Notes: a model not told the origin generated them from the letters alone. A stretch of 64,000 nt of DNA from Sulfurisoma sediminicola (GCF_003865015.1 NZ_BHVV01000001.1:1-64000), one strand, 5' to 3'. Numbered from the stretch's first letter, positions 40,530 to 49,617 are shown. Translations and numbers: made by a program.

Positions 40530-41345
40530 ATGACCTACCTCGCCTCCAACAAGCCGATCACCCTGCCGGAACTTCTGCGCATGAAGAAGGGTGGCGAGAA
40601 GATCGCCATGCTCACCGCCTATGACGCGAGCTTCGCCGCGCTCGAGGACCGCTGCGGCGTCGACGTCATCCTCGTCGGCGATTCGCTCGGCAACGTCATC
40701 CAGGGCAAAAGCTCGACGCTGCCGGTGACCATCGAGCAGATGGTCTATCACACCGAGTGCGTCGGCCACATCGTCCAGCGCGCCATGGTGGTGGCCGACA
40801 TGTCGTTCGGCAGCTACCAGGAATCGAAGGAGCAGGCGCTGCGGAATGCCGTTCGGCTGCTGGCCGCCGGTGCCGAGATGGTCAAGCTCGAAGGCGGCGA
40901 AGTCATGGCCGAGACGGTGCATTTCCTCGTCGAACGGGGTGTTCCCGTGTGCGCGCATATCGGCCTCACGCCGCAGTCGGTGCATGCGCTGGGCGGCTAC
41001 CGCGTGCAGGGCCGCACCGATGCCGGCGCGGCACGCATGAAGGCCGACGCTCTGGCACTTGAGCATGCCGGCGCAGCGCTGATGGTGCTGGAAATGGTGC
41101 CGGCCGGGCTCGCCGCCGATGTCACCCGGCAACTCGCCGTCTGCGCCACCATCGGCATCGGCGCCGGCCGTGACTGCGACGGCCAAGTGCTGGTGCTGCA
41201 CGACATGCTCGGCGTCTATCCCGGCAAGAAGGGCCGCTTCGTCAGGGACTTCATGCTCGATGCGCACAGCATCGACGGTGCCGTTGCCGCCTATGTCAAG
41301 GCGGTCAAGGACGGCAGCTTCCCCGCGCCCGAACACTGCTACTGA
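40530..41345 (+). CDS. panB: 3-methyl-2-oxobutanoate hydroxymethyltransferase
   Basis: 271-residue first committed enzyme of pantothenate synthesis. The metal site [17 protein letters not shown] and the catalytic Glu in [17 protein letters not shown] are visible, and the family's KAVKDGSFP tail is present. ATG 40530 gives the usual [15 protein letters not shown] start. panC starts 5 bp after its stop. Confidence 0.96.
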   Translation: MTYLASNKPITLPELLRMKKGGEKIAMLTAYDASFAALEDRCGVDVILVGDSLGNVIQGKSSTLPVTIEQMVYHTECVGHIVQRAMVVADMSFGSYQESKEQALRNAVRLLAAGAEMVKLEGGEVMAETVHFLVERGVPVCAHIGLTPQSVHALGGYRVQGRTDAGAARMKADALALEHAGAALMVLEMVPAGLAADVTRQLAVCATIGIGAGRDCDGQVLVLHDMLGVYPGKKGRFVRDFMLDAHSIDGAVAAYVKAVKDGSFPAPEHCY

Positions 41346-41349
41346 GAAG

Positions 41350-42177
41350 ATGCGCATCCACTCCACCATCGCCTGCCTGCGCGCGGCGCTCGACGACGGC
41401 GGTCGCGTTGCCCTCGTTCCCACCATGGGCAATCTGCACGAGGGCCACATCGCGCTGATGCGGCAAGCGCGCGAAGCCGCCGACACCGTGGTCGCCACCA
41501 TTTTCGTCAACCGCCTGCAGTTCCGCCCCGGCGAGGACTTCGAGAGCTATCCGCGCACCTTCTCCGCCGACTGCGAGAAACTCGAAGCCGCAGGCGTCGA
41601 TCACCTCTTCGCGCCCGACGAGAAGGAGATGTATCCGCAGCCGCAGGGCTACCACGTCGAGCCGCCGATCGAGCAAGCCGGCATCCTCGACGGCGAATTC
41701 CGTCCCGGCCACTTCCGCGGCGTCGCCACGGTCGTGATGAAGCTGCTCCAGATCGCCCAGCCCGACCTCGCACTGTTCGGCAAGAAGGACTACCAGCAGT
41801 TGATGATCATCCGCAACATGGTGCGCGAACTCAACCTGCCGATAGAAATCGGCGCCGGCGAGACGGTGCGCGCCACCGACGGCCTCGCCCTGTCCTCGCG
41901 CAACGGCTACCTGTCCGAGGCCGAACGGGCCGAGGCGCCGCGGCTATTCCGGCTACTTACCCAGGCGGCAGAGGCGATCCGCGCCGGAAATCGCCATTTC
42001 GCCCAGCTGGAACGGGAGGCGAGCGACGAACTGGTCCGCCACGGCTGGGTTCCCGACTATGTTGCAGTGCGTAAAAGAATTGATCTACAATTGCCAACCG
42101 CTCACGATTCCGGGTTGGTGGTTCTGGCGGCTGCGCGTCTCGGCAGCACGCGACTGATCGACAACCTGGAAGTTTAG
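41350..42177 (+). CDS. panC: Pantothenate synthetase
   Basis: 275-residue ligase joining pantoate and beta-alanine with ATP. The nucleotide-binding HIGH-like motif is in [15 protein letters not shown], and FGKKDYQQL and LSSRNGYLS are conserved active-site segments. It follows panB in the operon. Confidence 0.96.
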   Translation: MRIHSTIACLRAALDDGGRVALVPTMGNLHEGHIALMRQAREAADTVVATIFVNRLQFRPGEDFESYPRTFSADCEKLEAAGVDHLFAPDEKEMYPQPQGYHVEPPIEQAGILDGEFRPGHFRGVATVVMKLLQIAQPDLALFGKKDYQQLMIIRNMVRELNLPIEIGAGETVRATDGLALSSRNGYLSEAERAEAPRLFRLLTQAAEAIRAGNRHFAQLEREASDELVRHGWVPDYVAVRKRIDLQLPTAHDSGLVVLAAARLGSTRLIDNLEV

Positions 42178-42286
42178 GAGGCCGCGATGCGCTCAGGCCG
42201 GCGTTCTCCAGAAGCGGAAAGGCGGGATCTTGTCGGCATTCGACGGGTCCTAATCGTTGATACCTTTGCCTGAGAAGGGGTCGACC

Positions 42287-42670
42287 ATGCAACGCATGAT
42301 GCTCAAATCCAAGCTGCACCGCGTCACCGTGACGCAAGCCGAACTCCATTACGAGGGCTCCTGCGCCATCGACGAGGACCTCCTCGACGCTGCCGACATC
42401 AAGCCCTACCAGCAGATCGATATCTGGAACGTCAATAACGGCGAGCGCTTCACCACCTACGCCATCAAGGCCGAGCGCGGCACCGGCACCATCTCGGTGA
42501 ACGGCGCGGCGGCACGGCTGGCCTCGCCCGGCGACCTGCTGATCATCGCCACCTTCGCCATGTACAACGAGATCGAACTGGCCAAGTTCGAGCCTGACCT
42601 GGTCTACGTCGACGCGAAGAACCGCATCAGCCACCAGAGCCGCAAGATACCGGCGCAGGCGGCGGCGTAA
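42287..42670 (+). CDS. panD: Aspartate 1-decarboxylase precursor
   Basis: 127-residue pyruvoyl enzyme making beta-alanine for PanC. Self-cleavage occurs between Gly24 and Ser25 in HYEGSCAID, which is intact. Lys9 and Tyr58-region residues are conserved. GAAGGGG lies seven bases before the ATG. 109 bp separate it from panC, so it may have its own promoter, but I could not name one. A terminator follows. Confidence 0.96.
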   Translation: MQRMMLKSKLHRVTVTQAELHYEGSCAIDEDLLDAADIKPYQQIDIWNVNNGERFTTYAIKAERGTGTISVNGAAARLASPGDLLIIATFAMYNEIELAKFEPDLVYVDAKNRISHQSRKIPAQAAA

Positions 42671-42692
42671 AGCCAGCAGTCGCCTGATTGAG

Positions 42693-42719
42693 AAAGGCCC
42701 GCCTTTTGCGGGCCTTTTT
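42693..42719 (+). terminator. panD terminator
   Basis: Stem AAAGGCCCGC/GCGGGCCTTT with a 5-nt loop and five T residues at its end. Confidence 0.85.
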
Positions 42720-42800
42720 CTTGCTGAAGCCGGAGGGGGAAGAATTGGCAACCGATCCCCTTGTAGTTTCCCCGAACGCGGCGGCCGTCAGGTCGCTAAC

Positions 42801-43139
42801 ATGCCGTCGATGCCTTCCCAGATCGAGATGTACGAGGACATGAGCGCGCTGTCGGCCAAGATGGTGGAGGCTGCGCGTGCCCGTGACTGGGACCGGCTGA
42901 TCGGCCTTGAGCGCGCCGTCGCCGACTTGCGCGACAGGCTGATGAGCATCGACGACAACGCCGGCTTGTCGGCGGCGGAGCTTGGCCTCAAGGCGGATCT
43001 GATCCGGCGCATCCTCGATGACGACGCCGAGGTTCGCCGCCACACCGAACCATGGATGGAGCGGATTCGGCAGTTTCTTGGCGACAGTGCCCGCCTGCGG
43101 CAGGCCGAACGCGCCAGCGGGACCTCGTCCGTCCGCTGA
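42801..43139 (+). CDS. fliT: Flagellar protein FliT-like chaperone
   Basis: 112-residue, mainly helical protein. The pattern MYEDMSALSAKMVEAARARDWDRLIGLE resembles FliT, the export chaperone for the filament cap FliD, which also inhibits FlhDC in enterics. No other structural flagellar gene adjoins it, but flhDC lies 4 kb away in this window. Start choice (42801, 42810 or 42828) is uncertain for lack of a clear ribosome site. FliT is a poorly conserved family, so the assignment is moderate. Confidence 0.65.
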   Translation: MPSMPSQIEMYEDMSALSAKMVEAARARDWDRLIGLERAVADLRDRLMSIDDNAGLSAAELGLKADLIRRILDDDAEVRRHTEPWMERIRQFLGDSARLRQAERASGTSSVR

Positions 43140-43145
43140 CCGGGC

Positions 43146-44003
43146 TCAGCGCTTTGCCGCCTGCTGGTAAAGCGGCATCACCTGCGGCAGATGCCGTTCG
43201 ATCTCCTGAATCCGGTTGTTGCCTGACGGGTGTGTCGACAGCCATTGCGGCGGGGCACCGCGGCTGGCCGTAGCCATCTTCTGCCACAGGCTGACGCCGG
43301 CGCGCGGGTCGAAGCCGGCGCGGGCGGCCAGTTCCATGCCCACCACATCGGCCTCGCTCTCGTCGTCTCGCGAGAACTTCAGTGAAAGAAGGCTGCCGCC
43401 AAGCTGGAAGGCCCCCGTGTATTTCCCGCCACCGATGAACTCGCCGAGCAGGCTGGCGCCGAGATTGGTCAGTTCGCTCTTGGCGATGCGTTCACGGGCA
43501 TGCTCGCGCAGGGCATGGGCAATCTCGTGGCCCATGACCATGGCGACTTCGTCGTCGTTCAGTCTGAGGGTGTCGAGGATGCCCGTATAGAAGGCGATCT
43601 TGCCGCCGGGCATGCAGAAGGCATTGATCTGCCTGGAACCGATGAGATTGACTTCCCATCGCCAGTGACCGGCGCGCGGGTTCCATTTGCCTGCGAAGGG
43701 GATGATCTTCGCCGCGATGTCGCGCAGACGCCGGACCTGGGGGTGGTTGTCGGGCGCCAACGCGCCCTTCGCTGCGGCCTGGCGCTTGAGGTCACCATAC
43801 TGCTGGGCGGCGCTGCCTTCGAGTTGATCTGCGGGAACGAGGTTGCGCAAGGACGAGGGCTTGCCGACATCGACCTGCGCCAACGCGGCCGGCGGCACGA
43901 ACAGGAGCGTGGCTGCAACGGCAACGGCCAGCGTGCCTCGCCAAACCGCCTGCAGTCCCGCGGCATGTGCGGTCCACCGCGGCCTTCTTGCCATTTGCGC
44001 CAT
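43146..44003 (-). CDS. M48-family zinc metalloprotease
   Basis: 285-residue exported peptidase. A signal peptide or N-terminal anchor (about 18-42, ending in ALAQ) precedes an M48 domain with the zinc motif HEIAHALREH and the third ligand in DDESEADVVGMEL. The Gly-rich GGGKYTGAFQLGGSLLSLKFSRDDE segment before it fits the LoiP/YcaL-type periplasmic proteases that handle outer-membrane proteins. GGAGAG lies ten bases before ATG 44003. Confidence 0.9.
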   Translation of the reverse strand: MAQMARRPRWTAHAAGLQAVWRGTLAVAVAATLLFVPPAALAQVDVGKPSSLRNLVPADQLEGSAAQQYGDLKRQAAAKGALAPDNHPQVRRLRDIAAKIIPFAGKWNPRAGHWRWEVNLIGSRQINAFCMPGGKIAFYTGILDTLRLNDDEVAMVMGHEIAHALREHARERIAKSELTNLGASLLGEFIGGGKYTGAFQLGGSLLSLKFSRDDESEADVVGMELAARAGFDPRAGVSLWQKMATASRGAPPQWLSTHPSGNNRIQEIERHLPQVMPLYQQAAKR

Positions 44004-44060
44004 TTCGCCTGATCTCTCCGGAAAGTCTTGCCCTGCGGCCACCGGTCGGTGTCGCGCCGA

Positions 44061-44519
44061 TTAGAAGCCCATGTTCCGCAGAAGTTCATCCGCCATTTGC
44101 CGCGGCATCGCCGGGTCGTCGCGCCGCAGCGCATCGAGCAGCGCGGGCGCCACCGCGGCCTGCCGTTCGGCCGACATCGACTCCGCCAGGGCCCGCAACA
44201 GGCGGGTCTCGAATCGGCGCAGCAGATCGTTCGCATCGCACCCGCTGCCGTCGCCGAGATCGCGCGTTTCGTTATGAAGCTGCCGCAACACCCGCCCGAC
44301 ACGTTCGAAGACGGCGCCGTCGCTGCCGGGCACCGGTGACGATGCCGCCACCTGTGCCGCCACACTGTCGAACAGGGCTTGCAGTTCAGCGGAATCGCCG
44401 GAGGCGTCCGCGGCGGCCACCGGCTCCCCCGCCGGCGGTGCCCCGGCGGCGATGGCATCGAACAGGGCCTGCAGTTCCACGGAGTCGCCCGATTTGTCGG
44501 TATTGATCGGCTTCGCCAT
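44061..44519 (-). CDS. Truncated CheZ-like protein
   Basis: 152-residue protein directly after cheY, overlapping its stop if GTG 44525 is used (I use ATG 44519). Two copies of SGDSxELQALFD lie at about 11-22 and 42-53, a motif seen in betaproteobacterial CheZ N termini. FERVGRVLRQLHNETRDLG (about 73-91) matches the first CheZ helix, and the last residues ADELLRNMGF resemble the CheY-binding C-terminal peptide of CheZ (DDLLDSLGF in E. coli). The intervening four-helix bundle with the catalytic Asp/Gln (around E. coli 143/147) is missing. It is 152 residues against about 210 for CheZ. It probably binds CheY but cannot act as CheZ by the known mechanism. Confidence 0.55.
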   Translation of the reverse strand: MAKPINTDKSGDSVELQALFDAIAAGAPPAGEPVAAADASGDSAELQALFDSVAAQVAASSPVPGSDGAVFERVGRVLRQLHNETRDLGDGSGCDANDLLRRFETRLLRALAESMSAERQAAVAPALLDALRRDDPAMPRQMADELLRNMGF

Positions 44520-44521
44520 GA

Positions 44522-44926
44522 TCACCGCCGTGAGGCGCCCATCCTTTCGAAGATTCTGGCCAGCTTCGCGTTAAGGGTCGCCGCGCTGAAAGGCTTGACG
44601 ATGTAGCCCGAGGCTCCGGCCTGCGCCGCGGCGACGATGTTTTCCTTCTTCGCCTCCGGCGTGATCAGCAGCACCGGCAGCTCCTTCAAGGCGACGTCGG
44701 CACGCATGCTCCGCACAAGGGTTGGTCCATCCATCTGGGGCATGCTCCAATCCGCAATGACGAAATCGAACCCGCCGCCCAGCAGCTTCTGCAGGGCCGA
44801 CGCCCCGTCCGCGGCCTCCTCGACGTCGGTGAAGCCAAGTTCCTTGAGAAGGTTGCGGACGATGTGACGCATCGTCGGAAAGTCGTCGACGAGGAGGAAC
44901 TTGATCTTGCTCGGATCCACGGCCAC
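44522..44926 (-). CDS. cheY: Chemotaxis response regulator CheY
   Basis: 134-residue single receiver domain very close to E. coli CheY ([22 protein letters not shown]). The acidic pair, phospho-acceptor Asp59 ([12 protein letters not shown]), Thr ([11 protein letters not shown]) and Lys ([11 protein letters not shown]) are intact. The GTG at 44926 is chosen because GGAAGG lies eight bases upstream. Longer frames would run into the upstream gene. The AEAKKENI-like and KELGF surfaces that bind FliM and CheA are conserved, so it should drive flagellar motor switching. Confidence 0.93.
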   Translation of the reverse strand: MAVDPSKIKFLLVDDFPTMRHIVRNLLKELGFTDVEEAADGASALQKLLGGGFDFVIADWSMPQMDGPTLVRSMRADVALKELPVLLITPEAKKENIVAAAQAGASGYIVKPFSAATLNAKLARIFERMGASRR

Positions 44927-44963
44927 CGGGATTACCTTCCGAAAAATGTTCTCGGATTCGCGC

Positions 44964-46658
44964 TCATTGACTACCGGACTGGCCGAGTGCAAGGGTAGCC
45001 GTGACGTGATTGCCCTCGACGTTGAAGCGGAGGTCGGCGCAGATCGCACGCAGCAGCAGCAGGCCGCGCCCGAAGGGCATTTCGCTGTCGCGCGTCGCAC
45101 CGAGGTCGAACGCGGCATGGTCGAAGCCGGGGCCGCTATCGCGGCAACTCACGCGCAGCCATGCACCGTCCCGGCCACCCAACTGCTCCAGCTCCAACTC
45201 GATCTCGCCGTGATCGAGCCCGGCGAGGCGCTCCTGGCGTTCGCCCAAATACGCTTCCATGCCCTCCGGGTGCAGCTTCAGGCGCGAGTCGAGCCGCAGC
45301 AGGCCATGGTCCAGCGCGTTGTTGTACAGCTCGGAGAGAATGACGAACAGCCGGTCGCTGCCGCGGCGAACCGGCTCGAACTGCCCTGCCAGGCTCAGCA
45401 GCAGCGGCACGGCGTCGACCTGGCGGATCTCCGCCGCAGTCAGGCGCAACGAGCTGCGCCAATTCGCGTGTTGGCTCAGCCCGCCCGGGAGGACCCGGCC
45501 GACGGCGGCGGGGGGCGCCTCACCCGGCCAGCGGCATTCCACCATGAGTATCGATATGTCGTCATGCGCGGCGGCGCCACCGACGTGGCCGGTGACCGCA
45601 GTCTTGAGCGCATCGAAGCGGTCGGCCGCTTCCGCATTGACCAGGACGCCGGCGAGGCGCTCGTCTCCGAATGTCTCGCCTGCCGCATTCTCGGCTTCGA
45701 CGAGGCCGTCGGAATAGACGAAGAACTGGCTGCCGTCCACGAAACCGTGCGCGTCCAGCGTGTCGTCGAATTCCTCGTCGGGCAACACGCCGAGAGGGAC
45801 ATGCCGCAGGGTGAAGGCGCGGCTGCCGTGGGGCCCGATCAGCACCGGCTCGGGATTGCCGCCGTTCCAGACCCCGATCACCCGCTCGCGCATGTCGATC
45901 ACCGCCAGCGTCGCGGCGACGAAGCGGTCGCCGGGGAGGAAGTTCTTGACCTTGGCGTTCAGTTCGCGGGCGATGGCGTCGACGCCGTAGCCCTTCTCGC
46001 TCATGCGATAGAAGGGCGCCAGCACCGGCAGCACGTTGATCGATGCGGCCAGGCCATGGCCGGTGCCATCGGCGAGCAGGACATGAAGCGCGCCGCTGGG
46101 GGTACGCTGGGCAGCGACGATGTCGCCACTGAAGACCGTGGCCGCGCTGATCCAGTGACGCACTGCAGGATCCTCGAGTTGGGTTCCGCGCAGGACGCGC
46201 TGCATCAGGTGGCCGGCGATGCGCTTCTCATCCTCTTCCGCACGGTAATAGCGCTCGAGTTGCTGGGCCCTGCCTTCGGCCAGTTGCTGCATGCGCAGCG
46301 TCCGCTGCAGCACTTCGAGCCTGGCCCCGAGCACCTCCGGCGAAACCGGCTTGACGACGTAGGTATCTGCGCCCACCTGGAGCGCGCGCACCTCGAGCTC
46401 GTCGTCAGCATGGTCCGAGAGGAAAAGGACCGGCTGCCAGCGTGGCGCTGCCAGCGCCTGGATTGCGCGGGTCAGGGCGAAGCCGTCCAGACCGGTCGTG
46501 TAGATGCCGGTGATCACGACGTCCGGCCGTTCGCAGCGATAGAGCTCGAGGCCCTCGGTACCGCTGCCGGCGGCGATCACCGTGTGGCCGAGATCTCTCA
46601 GTTCCCGCTCGGTGCGGAACTGCTCGTCGGCTTTGTCCTCGATGAGGAGAATCTTCAT
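44964..46658 (-). CDS. HsbR-like regulator: pseudo-receiver, PP2C phosphatase and serine kinase domains
   Basis: 564-residue protein. A receiver-like domain (1-120) is followed by a coiled linker (125-165), a SpoIIE/PP2C phosphatase (about 170-385: [45 protein letters not shown]) and an RsbW-like HATPase kinase (about 430-560: [23 protein letters not shown]). This is the layout of HsbR, which dephosphorylates and phosphorylates the STAS protein HsbA to control FlgM in Pseudomonas. The expected partner is encoded 43 bp upstream. The receiver has Gly51 ([15 protein letters not shown]) where the phospho-accepting Asp should be, though its acidic cluster and Lys remain. Input may therefore not be phosphorylation. 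Confidence 0.85.
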   Translation of the reverse strand: MKILLIEDKADEQFRTERELRDLGHTVIAAGSGTEGLELYRCERPDVVITGIYTTGLDGFALTRAIQALAAPRWQPVLFLSDHADDELEVRALQVGADTYVVKPVSPEVLGARLEVLQRTLRMQQLAEGRAQQLERYYRAEEDEKRIAGHLMQRVLRGTQLEDPAVRHWISAATVFSGDIVAAQRTPSGALHVLLADGTGHGLAASINVLPVLAPFYRMSEKGYGVDAIARELNAKVKNFLPGDRFVAATLAVIDMRERVIGVWNGGNPEPVLIGPHGSRAFTLRHVPLGVLPDEEFDDTLDAHGFVDGSQFFVYSDGLVEAENAAGETFGDERLAGVLVNAEAADRFDALKTAVTGHVGGAAAHDDISILMVECRWPGEAPPAAVGRVLPGGLSQHANWRSSLRLTAAEIRQVDAVPLLLSLAGQFEPVRRGSDRLFVILSELYNNALDHGLLRLDSRLKLHPEGMEAYLGERQERLAGLDHGEIELELEQLGGRDGAWLRVSCRDSGPGFDHAAFDLGATRDSEMPFGRGLLLLRAICADLRFNVEGNHVTATLALGQSGSQ

Positions 46659-46701
46659 GTCGTTCCGCGCCCGGCACGGAAAGGGTGGCCAGGCGCCCCT
46701 G

Positions 46702-47007
46702 TCACTCGATCTGGAACAGGCGGCTGAAATTGGCGATATCGAGAACCTGCTTGACGGCACCACGGCAGTTGGAGAGCGACACCGTCTTGTTGGCGCCCTT
46801 GCAGCGGTCGCGCAGCATCAGCAGCATGCCCAGAGCCGAACTGTCGAGATACTCTACGCCGCCGAGATCGACCTGGACGCCGCTGGTGTCGGGCTGTCCC
46901 AGCGCAATGTCGATGGCGTCGCGAAAGTCGCGGCTGGAGTTGAAGTCGAAGCGACCACGCAGGTGAAGCACCGCGCGTCCATTGGCTGTGGCGACATTGA
47001 CTTCCAT
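46702..47007 (-). CDS. STAS-domain anti-sigma/anti-anti-sigma factor (HsbA-like)
   Basis: 101-residue single STAS domain. The phosphorylatable serine lies in YLDSSALGMLLML (Ser56/57), as in SpoIIAA and HsbA. RGRFDFNSSRDFRD is the usual first part. It is the likely substrate of the adjoining phosphatase/kinase. In Pseudomonas the unphosphorylated partner binds FlgM and promotes flagellar transcription; the nearby flhDC and cheY support a motility role here. GAGAGG precedes the ATG. Confidence 0.9.
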   Translation of the reverse strand: MEVNVATANGRAVLHLRGRFDFNSSRDFRDAIDIALGQPDTSGVQVDLGGVEYLDSSALGMLLMLRDRCKGANKTVSLSNCRGAVKQVLDIANFSRLFQIE

Positions 47008-47143
47008 GCTGTTTGGCCTCTCGTTCGTGAATTGCCAAAAAGTATAGCCTAGCCGCATTCGAGGCATAGACGGCAGGCGAGGAAATCAGCGAAACTGCAC
47101 TTGCCGGGATGACCCCGCTGCGTGAGTCGTCAGGAAAAAAGAA

Positions 47144-47172
47144 CGCCCTGCCGGAGTCTCTCCGGCAGGGCG
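47144..47172 (-). terminator. flhDC terminator
   Basis: A 13-bp perfect stem (CGCCCTGCCGGAG/CTCCGGCAGGGCG) with a 3-nt loop, followed on the minus strand by TTCTTTTTT. It lies 20 nt after the flhC stop codon. Confidence 0.9.
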
Positions 47173-47192
47173 CTTTGTGCTGAATCAGGCAA

Positions 47193-47732
47193 TCAGGCGG
47201 CGACGGCAGCGCCCGTGGCGCGACGTGTCTTGCCGGCGCGCGCCGGCATGTGGCAGAGACCGCAGACGTAGCCCTTGGTCGGATCGTAGGCATGGGCGAT
47301 GAACTCGCCGCCGCACTCGTGGCAGGTGGCCATCTGCAGCATGTTGGCGTCGAAGAAGCGCACCATGGTCCAGGCACGGGTCAGCGACAGCACGATTTCC
47401 ATGTTGCCGCGCTTGACCTGCTCGAGATACATCCGGTAGGCCTTGATGATCTGTTCGAGTCCGGTGAGCTTGGTGTGCTTGCCGAGGAAGCGGTAATAGG
47501 CCATGAACAGCGAGGCATGAATGTTGGGCTGCCAGGTCATGAACCAATCGGTGGAGAACGGCAGCATGCCCTTCGGCGGGGACACCCCGCGCACTTCCTT
47601 GTAGAGCTTGAGCAGTCGCTCGCGCGACAGGTTGGTTTCCTGCTCGAGCAATTGCAGGCGGGCACCGAGCTCCACCAGCTCGACGGCCAGGCGAATGTCT
47701 CTCGCCTCGGAGATCACGGATTTGTTGCGCAT
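47193..47732 (-). CDS. flhC: Flagellar master regulator subunit FlhC
   Basis: 179-residue subunit of the FlhD4C2 activator of class II flagellar genes. The N-terminal LAVELVELGARLQLLEQETNLSR helix and the zinc site CHECGG...CGLCH (about 136-160) are intact. An Ala/Lys-rich tail extends the C terminus. It follows flhD by 14 bp. Confidence 0.97.
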   Translation of the reverse strand: MRNKSVISEARDIRLAVELVELGARLQLLEQETNLSRERLLKLYKEVRGVSPPKGMLPFSTDWFMTWQPNIHASLFMAYYRFLGKHTKLTGLEQIIKAYRMYLEQVKRGNMEIVLSLTRAWTMVRFFDANMLQMATCHECGGEFIAHAYDPTKGYVCGLCHMPARAGKTRRATGAAVAA

Positions 47733-47746
47733 GCGGCCCCCGCTGA

Positions 47747-48064
47747 TCAAGCGACCACCTCGACCGCTTTGCCGGCGGCGAGAATGGCAGCGTGGACATG
47801 AGCAACGCCGCGCTCGCGCTCGTGATTGGCGAGCAGGTTGAGCAGCAGGGTATCGTCGAAGCGGAAGTTGCACAGCAACATGTCGGAACTGGCCATCTTC
47901 AGGATCTGTCCCGGGGTCAGACGGTCGAGGATGTCGGCGATCTCCTCGCTGATGCCGAGTTTGAACACGGCGCCCGCGCGATCGGCGCGAACCATGCTCT
48001 GGGCCAGCATCAGGTAGGCAAGATTGACTTCCTTTATGTCGTTGTAGGTGTCGGTCGATTTCAT
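47747..48064 (-). CDS. flhD: Flagellar master regulator subunit FlhD
   Basis: 105-residue FlhD; EVNLAYLMLAQSMVRADRAGAVFKLGIS is the family core. AAGGAG is six bases before ATG 48064 (ATG 48067 is directly adjacent). With flhC it forms the operon at the top of the flagellar cascade. The upstream DNA is markedly AT-rich (48130-48275) and holds a dyad. Confidence 0.96.
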   Translation of the reverse strand: MKSTDTYNDIKEVNLAYLMLAQSMVRADRAGAVFKLGISEEIADILDRLTPGQILKMASSDMLLCNFRFDDTLLLNLLANHERERGVAHVHAAILAAGKAVEVVA

Positions 48065-48383
48065 CATGCGCTCCTTGGATGTCGCCGCCGCAGTCTGCAC
48101 CCACTTGGGTACCCCGACCTTTCGACAGCTGTAGCCATTTTCCATCAAGAATAGCCATCAGAAAATCAACGAGATAGCCTTTCTATTGTAGGAATTGGAT
48201 TAACTATCGCTGTAAGAAAAAACGTTACAAAGATATTGTAATTACTTGATTGTTAGACGTTTTATTATTGATGGCCCGCTTTGGCTCATCAACCGCCCGG
48301 CGCCAACCCTGATTGGCGGCCATGCTGCCTGGTCGGCCGGGCGCCCCGAAACGCCGCAGGGTCAGGGATACAATGGCCACGGC
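48065..48383. promoter_or_regulatory. Divergent flhD/Nudix control region with dyad
   Basis: 319 non-coding bases, of which 48130-48275 is far more AT-rich than its surroundings. A dyad TTACAA-5-TTGTAA lies at 48225-48241, between the two genes and closer to flhD's upstream side. I could not choose a firm -35/-10 pair for flhD; TACAAT (minus strand, 48185-48190) is a -10 candidate. AT-rich flhDC control regions commonly bind many regulators. Confidence 0.55.
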
Positions 48384-48947
48384 ATGGATATCCCGCTCAA
48401 TTTCTGTTCCGTCTGCGGCGCTCCGGTGCGCCAGCGGATTCCGCCCGGTGATTCCCTGCCGCGCGCGATCTGCGATGCCTGCGGCGCGATCCACTATCGC
48501 AACCCCAAGCTGGTCGTCGGCGCCCTGCCCGAATGGGAGGACCGTATCCTGCTCTGCCGCCGCGCCATCGAGCCGCGCCACGGCAAATGGACGCTGCCCG
48601 CCGGCTTCATGGAAAACCACGAAACCATAGCCGCCGCCGCGCTGCGCGAGACGCGCGAGGAAGCCAACGCCCGCGTCGAGCTCGGCGCGATGTTCACCCT
48701 GCTCTCGGTGCCGCACATCAGCCAGGTCCATGTGATCTACCGCGCGCGGCTGCTCGACCTCGAGTTCGCCCCGGGCGAGGAGACGCTGGATGTCGCGCTG
48801 TTCCGCGAGGAGGATATCCCGTGGGACGACATCGCCTTCCGCACCATCGCCATCACCCTGAGCCACTATTTCGCCGACCGCCGGGCCGGCGGTTTCGGCT
48901 TCCATACGGGTGACGTCGAACCCCCCTCCGGTTTCATTCCGCGCTAG
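48384..48947 (+). CDS. Nudix hydrolase with N-terminal zinc ribbon
   Basis: 187-residue protein. An N-terminal ribbon with CSVCG and CDACG (about 8-35) precedes the Nudix fold. The Nudix box GFMENHETIAAAALRETREE (with ANARV following) is complete, with the GX5EX7REXXEE pattern. The ribbon form resembles NudC-like or ADP-ribose/NADH pyrophosphatase relatives, but the NudC specificity motif is not evident. It ends convergently, overlapping the next gene by 14 bp. Confidence 0.9.
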   Translation: MDIPLNFCSVCGAPVRQRIPPGDSLPRAICDACGAIHYRNPKLVVGALPEWEDRILLCRRAIEPRHGKWTLPAGFMENHETIAAAALRETREEANARVELGAMFTLLSVPHISQVHVIYRARLLDLEFAPGEETLDVALFREEDIPWDDIAFRTIAITLSHYFADRRAGGFGFHTGDVEPPSGFIPR

Positions 48948-49617
48948 CGTCGAAGATTACCGGCAGGCTCACCGCGAAGCTGCGGCCACGCAGCGGTTCG
49001 GGGATCGTGGTGCGCGGCGCCGCCTCGCGCATCATGTCCAGCGCCGCCGCATCGAGCGCCTCGTCGCCGCTCGACCGCGCCAGCCGTGCCACGGGGAATG
49101 CGCCCGCTGCCTGCTCGACGCGAACCTCTGCGGTGCCGCCGATGCCGGCAAGCAGCGCCCGTTCAGGGTAGCGCTTGAACCGCCGCGCCTCGCGCGCCAG
49201 CGCCAGGCGGTACTGGCGCAGGCCGTCGGCGTCCGCACCCTCCCCGCCCTGCCCCGCCCCATTGCCAGCTGCGCCCGCCGGACGCCCGGCCACGGCCGGC
49301 GAACGATCGGCCGGCGCGGCAGTCGAAGAAGCAGTGGCGGCAGCGGCTACCGATGCGGCGACAACCACCGGACCAGGCGCGGGCAGGACTGCGGAAACAT
49401 CCGCCCGGTCGCGCCCGGTCAGCGGAGCCTTGGCCGGGCGCAGCGGCGCGGGCACCTCCGCCGGCACCATGTCGGAAACGGCAAGCGGCGACGCGGCGGA
49501 TAGCGGCCGCAAGGTGGCCTGCAGCACGCCCGCCGCATGTTGTGGAACGAACTGCGGCCAGCCGTTGGCCAGCATCCAGGCGTGCAGCACCAGCGAAATC
49601 GCCAGAGCACGCCACAT
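48934..49617 (-). CDS. TonB-family C-terminal domain protein
   Basis: 227-residue protein. An N-terminal membrane anchor (WRALAISLVLHAWML) and a long Ala/Pro-rich spacer (about 40-135) lead to a C-terminal TonB/TolA-like domain (RYPERALLAGIGGTAEVRVEQ, ALDAAALDMMREAAP). No exbB/exbD or receptor gene is nearby. ATG 49617 begins just before the anchor and is used here; GTG 49659 would add 14 residues. It may energise an outer-membrane receptor or be a stand-alone spacer protein. Confidence 0.75.
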   Translation of the reverse strand: MWRALAISLVLHAWMLANGWPQFVPQHAAGVLQATLRPLSAASPLAVSDMVPAEVPAPLRPAKAPLTGRDRADVSAVLPAPGPVVVAASVAAAATASSTAAPADRSPAVAGRPAGAAGNGAGQGGEGADADGLRQYRLALAREARRFKRYPERALLAGIGGTAEVRVEQAAGAFPVARLARSSGDEALDAAALDMMREAAPRTTIPEPLRGRSFAVSLPVIFDASAE

